Shown here: positions 59,369 to 64,000 of the stretch, piece after piece
How positions within the stretch are numbered: position 1 is the first letter of the stretch
Layout: each line of letters opens with the position of its first letter
NCBI RefSeq assembly: GCF_001590985.1
Contig: NZ_BCTX01000024.1
Location: forward strand, 1-64,000
Direction of reading: 5' to 3'
DNA length: 64,000 nucleotides
From: Novosphingobium naphthalenivorans NBRC 102051
GTDB taxonomy: Bacteria; Pseudomonadota; Alphaproteobacteria; Sphingomonadales; Sphingomonadaceae
Translations under genes and position numbers: made by a program
The notes under the pieces: generated by a model
The model's database searches: none
Told to the model about the DNA's origin: nothing
Seen by the model: the letters and a program-made list of their open reading frames with translations, nothing else

Positions 59369-61099
59369 TCAGAATACCGCGTGCGGTGCGTCCTCGTGCA
59401 TCATCGCCTGGCGCACCAGCGGGATGGCGGGGCCGCCGTAGCTGAGGAACTGGTCGTGGAAGGCTTCCCAGGCCTGGCGGCCTCCGCGCGTGGCGGTCCA
59501 GTCGTGGCGCAGCTTCAGGATCATCAGCTTGCCCAGTGTGTAGTTGAGATACGCCGGGTCGTACGTGCCGCGCGCGGCCTGCTGTTCGGCATTGCCTTCA
59601 TCGATGTAGCACTGGTCCACGAACATCTTTTTGGACTCTTCCTGCGTCATGCCGCGCGCGTGCAGGCCGATCGCGGAGAGGAAGCGGCAGTCGCGCAGCA
59701 GGGCGTTCGAAAGCTGGCCGATGTGGACTTCCGGCTTGCCATTGCCGAGCCCGGCATCCCACATCATCTGCTCGGCATAGTGCGCCCAGCCTTCGGCAAA
59801 GCCGTAGCCGACGAACAGCTTGCCCACGATCGTGGGCGCCTGGTTCGAATGCAGGAACTGCAGGTAGTGGCCCGGCATCACTTCGTGCACGCTGGTGAAC
59901 AGCAGGTCGTCCTTGCCGGGGATGTAGTCGAGCTGCTTCTGCCTGGGCCACGAGGGATCGGGCGGCGAGATGTAATAGACCGAGGTCGGGTTGGTTTCGA
60001 GCGGCCCCGGCGGGTCCATGTAGGCCGAATTGGCGCGGTTGTAGGGCGGGCTTTCCTCGACCGCGGCCATCTTGGTGCCGGGGATCGTGACGATGTGGTG
60101 CTCGCGCACGAACTGGGCGAGTTCCGGGATCTGGCGGCGGGCCTCGGCGACGGGGCCGTCCGCGGGCTTGTCCGCGCTCATCTTGGCGACGCATTCGGGC
60201 ACGGTCTGACCCGGCGCATACTCGGCACAGGCCGCGACGAGGGCATCGCGATTGCGCTTGAGATCGGCGCGGCCGACAGCTTCCAGCTCATCGAGCGGGG
60301 CATCGACCGCTTCGGTGGCCGCCAGCATCTGCGAGAAGCGCTCGGCGCCTAGGGCATAGGCCTCGTTGGCAGGCGCCTTGGCGAGCCAGTCCGCCAGATC
60401 CTGCATGGCCGCGCCGGCCTTTTCGGAGGCTGCCTTCATCCGCGCCTGCAGCGCCGCGTCCTTCACATCGGCGAAAGCCGCGCGCGCATCGCCCCGGTAA
60501 TAACCGGCGAACCCGCCGAAGGCATCGCTGCCCAGCTTGATGAAGCTGGCGGGCATCGGCGTCTTGAGGTTGGCGCGGATCTGCGCGGCGGCGGCCGGCA
60601 CGGCTTCCATGAATGCGATCATCGCCTTCATGCGGGTCGCCTTGTCGGCATAGGCACGGCTGACATAGACGTTCGGATCGAGCCCGTTGTTGATGTAGTA
60701 GGCGGGGTTGGTGTGGGGCTGGTCGGCATCTTCCAGCCAGAACAGCTGCCCCTTGGCGACTTGCACCAGATAGGCCCGCTCGAAGGCCTGATCGGGCGTG
60801 AGATCCTTGAACTTCGCGGCATTGGCGATCAGGCCGTGCAGGAAGTCTCCCTTGGCCTTGAGCCCGGCGGGGCTCCAGTCGGGCAGCTTGCCGTCGTACT
60901 GGTGCGCGCCTTCATAGACCGCGAAGCTGGGGTCGATGGAGAGCCACTTGCCGATCGTGGCCGTGACGAAGCTGTCCCACGCCGAAACCTTGGTGACGGC
61001 ATCTGCGGGTGCGGCGCTAGGGGTAACGGCGGGGCTTGCGGAAACCGCTGAGGTTCCCAGAGCGAGGCAGGCGAGTCCTGCCAGCAGTTTGGCTTTCAT
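59369..61099 (-). CDS. DUF885 family peptidase-like protein, secreted
   Basis: The 576-residue product has a signal peptide (about residues 1-22, ending SAVSA) and the DUF885 hallmark VHEVMPGHYLQFLHSNQ (HExxxxH-like metal region, about residue 414) and YGFAEGWAHYAEQMMWDAG (about 446), which place it near the M32-like gluzincin metallopeptidases. Such proteins are common and poorly studied in sphingomonads, probably acting on peptides in the periplasm. Length matches the family. It is co-directional with the rarA gene pair, with an 81-base gap. Confidence 0.9.
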   Translation of the reverse strand: MKAKLLAGLACLALGTSAVSASPAVTPSAAPADAVTKVSAWDSFVTATIGKWLSIDPSFAVYEGAHQYDGKLPDWSPAGLKAKGDFLHGLIANAAKFKDLTPDQAFERAYLVQVAKGQLFWLEDADQPHTNPAYYINNGLDPNVYVSRAYADKATRMKAMIAFMEAVPAAAAQIRANLKTPMPASFIKLGSDAFGGFAGYYRGDARAAFADVKDAALQARMKAASEKAGAAMQDLADWLAKAPANEAYALGAERFSQMLAATEAVDAPLDELEAVGRADLKRNRDALVAACAEYAPGQTVPECVAKMSADKPADGPVAEARRQIPELAQFVREHHIVTIPGTKMAAVEESPPYNRANSAYMDPPGPLETNPTSVYYISPPDPSWPRQKQLDYIPGKDDLLFTSVHEVMPGHYLQFLHSNQAPTIVGKLFVGYGFAEGWAHYAEQMMWDAGLGNGKPEVHIGQLSNALLRDCRFLSAIGLHARGMTQEESKKMFVDQCYIDEGNAEQQAARGTYDPAYLNYTLGKLMILKLRHDWTATRGGRQAWEAFHDQFLSYGGPAIPLVRQAMMHEDAPHAVF

Positions 61100-61180
61100 A
61101 GGATGGATTGCGTCCCTGTCGGTTTGCGGAGCGGCGCCCGAACCGGGGGGAGGGGCGCCCTCGATGACAGGCGTTGTGGG

Positions 61181-62074
61181 CTATTGCGCGCCGAAGGTCC
61201 AGCCCTCGGTTCGGGCAAGCTGCGGTGTCAGTTCGGCAGGCGTCCAGAGCGCCGCTTGCGGGGCGGCAGTGCGCAGCCAGGCGGCCGTCAGCAGCGCGTC
61301 GGAGGAATGGTCGTCGATCGGGCCTTCTGCGCATACCGGCGGAGAGCCGAGCGCACAGAGGGCCTCGTTGAGCGCGGCATAGCTGGTCATCTTCGCGCGC
61401 GACGCGCTGCGCCCGGCAGCGACGGCGGCCAGCGTGGTATAGATCTCGACGATCACCGAGCCGGAACCCGGCAGCGGATCGACCGGCCAGACCGGCACCT
61501 GCCCGCGCAAGCGGTGGAGCAGGCGCATCCCGGTGAGGCTGGACTTGCCCACTTGCGCCGCGCCGACGAGGTTGAAGTTCGAATAGGGCTTGCACCCCGC
61601 GCGAGCCTGTGCGGTTTCGGTCACGCGCATCCGGCCGCGCTTGTCCGGTGCGCCGGGCAAGTGGAACCGCGCTCCCTCGCGTCCGCCGTGGCGGCGGAAA
61701 TAGGCGCTCAGGTCCGGGTGATCGACGAAGCTGCTTGCGGACAAGTGCGGGTCGTGCGCGCAGATCGCGTCGATCAGGGCCCAGAGGGCGGGAGCGTCTG
61801 ATGGGCTCGCCGCCCATTCGGGAAAGAAGGCGCCGGCATCGGAAAAAGGCAGGGAGATGCCGAGGTCGAGGCCGATCAGCGTGTCTGTGGGGCACGCATT
61901 GAGGAGCAGGTCCAGCACTTGCGCGCGCGACCAGTGCCGGTGTTCTCCCGGTTGGAGCAATCGGGGGGCTTCACCCGCCGCATCGCAAAGGGCCACGGCA
62001 ATGCCCTTCTGGCGGGCGCCGACCGCGCCGGACCAGTCGATCGCCATGAAGTGGCGGAAGCGGCCGGGTGTCAC
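61181..62074 (-). CDS. RNase H-fold-like (DUF429-type) protein coupled to rarA
   Basis: The 297-residue protein opens with FMAIDWSGAVGARQKGIAVALCDA, a ribonuclease H-like first-strand pattern with an acidic residue, and later has DTLIGLDLGISLPF and IDDHSSDALLTAAWLR with further acids suited to metal binding. DUF429-type proteins share this architecture and are predicted nucleases. Its GTG start overlaps the rarA stop as GTGA, so they are translated together and may both serve DNA repair. The long upstream open frame is a shadow of rarA. I cannot name a substrate. Confidence 0.7.
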   Translation of the reverse strand: MTPGRFRHFMAIDWSGAVGARQKGIAVALCDAAGEAPRLLQPGEHRHWSRAQVLDLLLNACPTDTLIGLDLGISLPFSDAGAFFPEWAASPSDAPALWALIDAICAHDPHLSASSFVDHPDLSAYFRRHGGREGARFHLPGAPDKRGRMRVTETAQARAGCKPYSNFNLVGAAQVGKSSLTGMRLLHRLRGQVPVWPVDPLPGSGSVIVEIYTTLAAVAAGRSASRAKMTSYAALNEALCALGSPPVCAEGPIDDHSSDALLTAAWLRTAAPQAALWTPAELTPQLARTEGWTFGAQ

Positions 62075-63393
62075 GGGTCCTGCCGCTCGCCCCGTTTCCG
62101 GTTCCACCATTCGATCCGCTTCTTCACTTCGCGTTCGAAGCCGCGCTCGACCGGGTCGTAGTAGGTCTGCGGCGCCATTCCCTCCGGCCAATAGTTGTCG
62201 CCGGAAAAGCCATCGGGGGCGTCGTGGTCGTAGGCGTAGTCCTTGCCGTAGCCGATGTCCTTCATCAGCTTGGTCGGTGCGTTGAGGATGTTTGCGGGCG
62301 GGCTGAGCGAGCCGGTTTCGCGGGCCGATTTGAACGAGGTCTTGAAGGCCATGTAGGCCGCGTTCGATTTGGGGGCCGTGGCGAGGTAGAGGCAGGCCTG
62401 CACGATCGCCAGCTCGCCTTCGGGCGATCCCAGGAACTCGTAGGCATCCTTGGCGGCAAGGCACTGCACCAGTGCCTGCGGATCGGCGAGGCCGACGTCT
62501 TCCGAGGCGAAGCGCACGAGACGGCGCAGCACGTAGAGCGGCTCCTCGCCAGCCGTCAGCATCCGTGCAAGGTAGTAAAGCGCCGCCTGCGGGTCGGAGC
62601 CGCGCAGCGATTTGTGCAGGGCCGAGATCAGGTTGTAGTGCCCGTCGCGGTCCTTGTCGTAAACCGCGACGCGGCGCTGCAGGAAGCGGCCGAGCCCGGC
62701 CGGATCGAGCGGTGCGGGAATTTTCGCGGCGTAGAGCGTTTCGGCCTGGTTGAGCAGGAAGCGCCCGTCGCCATCGGCCGAGGCGATCAGGGCCTCGCGC
62801 GCATCGCCGTCGAGCGGCAGCGGGCCTTCCAGCGCTTCGGCCTTGTCGAGCAGCGTGCCCAGCGCTTCGCTGTCGAGCCGGTGCAGGATGAGGACTTGCG
62901 CGCGGCTGAGCAAAGCCGCGTTGAGCGCGAAGCTGGGGTTCTCGGTCGTCGCGCCGACCAGCGTGACCGTGCCGCTTTCGACAAAGGGCAGGAAGCCGTC
63001 CTGCTGGGCGCGGTTGAAGCGGTGGATCTCGTCCACGAAGAGCAGGGTGCGCTGGCCCGCCTTGGCCATGGTCTCCGCCTCGGCGAAGGCTTTCTTGAGA
63101 TCGGCCACGCCCGAGAACACCGCGCTGATGGCGGCGAAGCGCATGCCCACCGCATCGGCGAGCAGGCGGGCGGTGCTGGTCTTGCCGGTGCCCGGTGGCC
63201 CCCACAGGATCATCGACGACAGGCGCCCGGCCGCCACCATCCGCCCGATCGCGCCTTCGGGCCCGGTCAGGTGCTCCTGTCCGATGACATCGGCCAGCGT
63301 GCGCGGGCGCAGGCGGTCGGCCAGCGGGGCATCCTCGCGCGGTTCGTCCGGGGCGGAGGCAGGGGGCAGGTCATCGGCGAAAAGGTCGGCCAT
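62071..63393 (-). CDS. rarA: Replication-associated recombination protein A (AAA+ ATPase)
   Basis: The 440-residue AAA+ protein has Walker A GPPGTGKTSTARLLA (about residues 65-79), Walker B LLFVDEIHRFNRAQQD, sensor regions (VGATTENPSFALN), and the C-terminal MgsA/RarA tetramerisation region. RarA binds to stalled forks and single-strand DNA ends alongside SSB and RecA. The start is ATG 63393, giving the N-terminal MADLFADDLPP with the FADDLP-like SSB-interaction style. The following gene is coupled through GTGA. The full-length protein is intact. Confidence 0.95.
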   Translation of the reverse strand: MADLFADDLPPASAPDEPREDAPLADRLRPRTLADVIGQEHLTGPEGAIGRMVAAGRLSSMILWGPPGTGKTSTARLLADAVGMRFAAISAVFSGVADLKKAFAEAETMAKAGQRTLLFVDEIHRFNRAQQDGFLPFVESGTVTLVGATTENPSFALNAALLSRAQVLILHRLDSEALGTLLDKAEALEGPLPLDGDAREALIASADGDGRFLLNQAETLYAAKIPAPLDPAGLGRFLQRRVAVYDKDRDGHYNLISALHKSLRGSDPQAALYYLARMLTAGEEPLYVLRRLVRFASEDVGLADPQALVQCLAAKDAYEFLGSPEGELAIVQACLYLATAPKSNAAYMAFKTSFKSARETGSLSPPANILNAPTKLMKDIGYGKDYAYDHDAPDGFSGDNYWPEGMAPQTYYDPVERGFEREVKKRIEWWNRKRGERQDP

Positions 63394-63484
63394 GGGGGCT
63401 GTCTAGCGAATATCGGCGGCGATTGCATCGGCGGATGCAGCGGCATATCCTGCCGGTTCCAGTACAAACCGGGGAGAAAGCGCC

Positions 63485-63922
63485 ATGAAGGCCGCAACAC
63501 GGGCCAAGGCATCATGGCTGTTCTGGGCGATCGCCGCACTTTCGCTCCTGTGGAACGCCTTCGGCTGCATGGACTTTACCCTGACAGTGACGCGCACGCC
63601 CCCATACATGGCGCAGTTCCCGCCGGAGATGGTCGACTGGCTCGATACCCAGCCGACATGGACGCTGGTGCCCTGGGCCTTGGGGGTTTGGGGCGCCCTG
63701 GCGGGATCGCTGCTGCTGCTTTTGCGATCGCGCCATGCCGTCGCAGCCTTCGCCCTGTCGCTGGCCGGGCTGGCGGTGAGCCAGATCTGGCAGGCCCTGT
63801 CGGACATGCCGGAGAGCATGACGACCCCGGCCGCTACGGGCATGACGGTCACGATCTGGATCGCGGCGCTGGTTTTGCTTTGGTACGCGGTCCGGATGCG
63901 CGGGCAGGGTGTGCTGGGTTAG
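63485..63922 (+). CDS. Small integral membrane protein, unknown
   Basis: The 145-residue protein has four predicted membrane segments (SWLFWAIAALSLLWNAFGCMDF; WTLVPWALGVWGALAGSLLLLL; AVAAFALSLAGLAVSQIWQAL; TVTIWIAALVLLWYAV). A family is not recognised with certainty. It resembles short sphingomonad membrane proteins with a WNAFG... start. It is divergent from rarA, whose start is 92 bases away. Confidence 0.7.
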   Translation: MKAATRAKASWLFWAIAALSLLWNAFGCMDFTLTVTRTPPYMAQFPPEMVDWLDTQPTWTLVPWALGVWGALAGSLLLLLRSRHAVAAFALSLAGLAVSQIWQALSDMPESMTTPAATGMTVTIWIAALVLLWYAVRMRGQGVLG

Positions 63923-63960
63923 CTTTGGGCGCACACACGGAAGTCTGGTCAAACTCCGCT

Positions 63961-63983
63961 CGTCCTGAGCTTGTCGAAGGACG
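63961..63983. repeat. Dispersed short repeat, second copy
   Basis: GTCCTGAGCTTGTCGAAGGAC is the dyad-bearing form of the CCTGAGCTTGTCGAAGG repeat also at 5371-5393. It lies at the window end, where the unit may continue outside. Confidence 0.55.
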
Positions 63984-64000
63984 CTGGCGCAGCGCCATGC

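Noticed and set aside
61181-63205. Single 674-codon gene spanning rarA and the DUF429-type protein
   Set aside because: The N-terminal half is a shadow of rarA, and the GTG start at 62074 with a GTGA overlap explains the real gene.

Overview
The window is a GC-rich chromosomal segment that looks like an alphaproteobacterium of the Sphingomonadales, most like Novosphingobium or a close relative. This is inferred from gene content and style: an RcdA/DUF1465 protein, a GAF-containing nitrogen-PTS enzyme I (PtsP), two large TonB-dependent receptors, short DUF465 proteins, and dispersed repeats such as CCTGAGCTTGTCGAAGG. No rRNA is present to settle the taxonomy. One tRNA (Thr, anticodon UGU) is present.

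Layout. 1-8 kb: housekeeping genes (M13 peptidase, UppP, PPK2-type kinase, L33, LolA-like protein, ExoIII, RibA), with a candidate structured RNA plus terminator between lolA and xth. 7.3-9.1 kb: three minus-strand genes of unknown role, including a secreted beta-helix protein preceded by an iteron-like repeat array. 9.2-13.4 kb: an accessory insertion made of an IS91-type element (HUH transposase plus tyrosine recombinase) and an unrecognised 376-residue helical protein. 13.4-14.9 kb: an SPFH-protein operon with a ribbon-helix-helix protein and a palindromic operator in its promoter. 15-31 kb: TerC, EamA transporter, RluE-like enzyme, ExbB-ExbD-TonB, NadA, metallo-hydrolase, glycerol kinase, RcdA, PtsP, RodZ-like protein, CpoB-like protein and TilS.

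31-37.4 kb: an L,D-transpeptidase, then a TetR gene divergent from a TonB-dependent receptor, alpha/beta hydrolase and MFS transporter. A 20-bp near-palindrome overlaps the receptor promoter. These genes form a plausible unit in which a ligand is imported across the outer membrane, hydrolysed and moved across the inner membrane. 37.4-47.7 kb: a sulfotransferase, a DAACS symporter, a two-component system, then a TonB-dependent receptor, a TauE/SafE transporter and a Tat-signal-bearing aminotransferase. Three copies of TGTCA-N6-TGTCA with a shared core (TGTCANCAAGCTGTCA) lie upstream of the symporter and between the response regulator and the receptor. They suggest one regulon for uptake and processing of an unknown, perhaps amino-acid-like, nutrient.

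47.8-55 kb: a Rieske/J-domain pair, small proteins, and a cluster of two tandem radical-SAM/SPASM proteins, an FkbM-type methyltransferase and a CmcI-type protein. It is divergent from a zinc-containing C-methyltransferase-like gene and may decorate a glycan or small molecule. 55.3-59.1 kb: a CHASE2-cyclase/TPR/FecR signalling operon. 59.2-64 kb: tRNA-Thr, a DUF885 peptidase-like protein, an RNase H-fold-like protein translationally coupled to RarA, and a small membrane protein.

Most genes are recognisable by family, but substrates are usually not. The strongest non-obvious signals are the three-site OmpR-type regulon, the paired radical-SAM cluster, the operator-containing promoters at 14.87 kb and 32.66 kb, and the two-copy hairpin repeat whose second copy supplies the stop codon of a gene.
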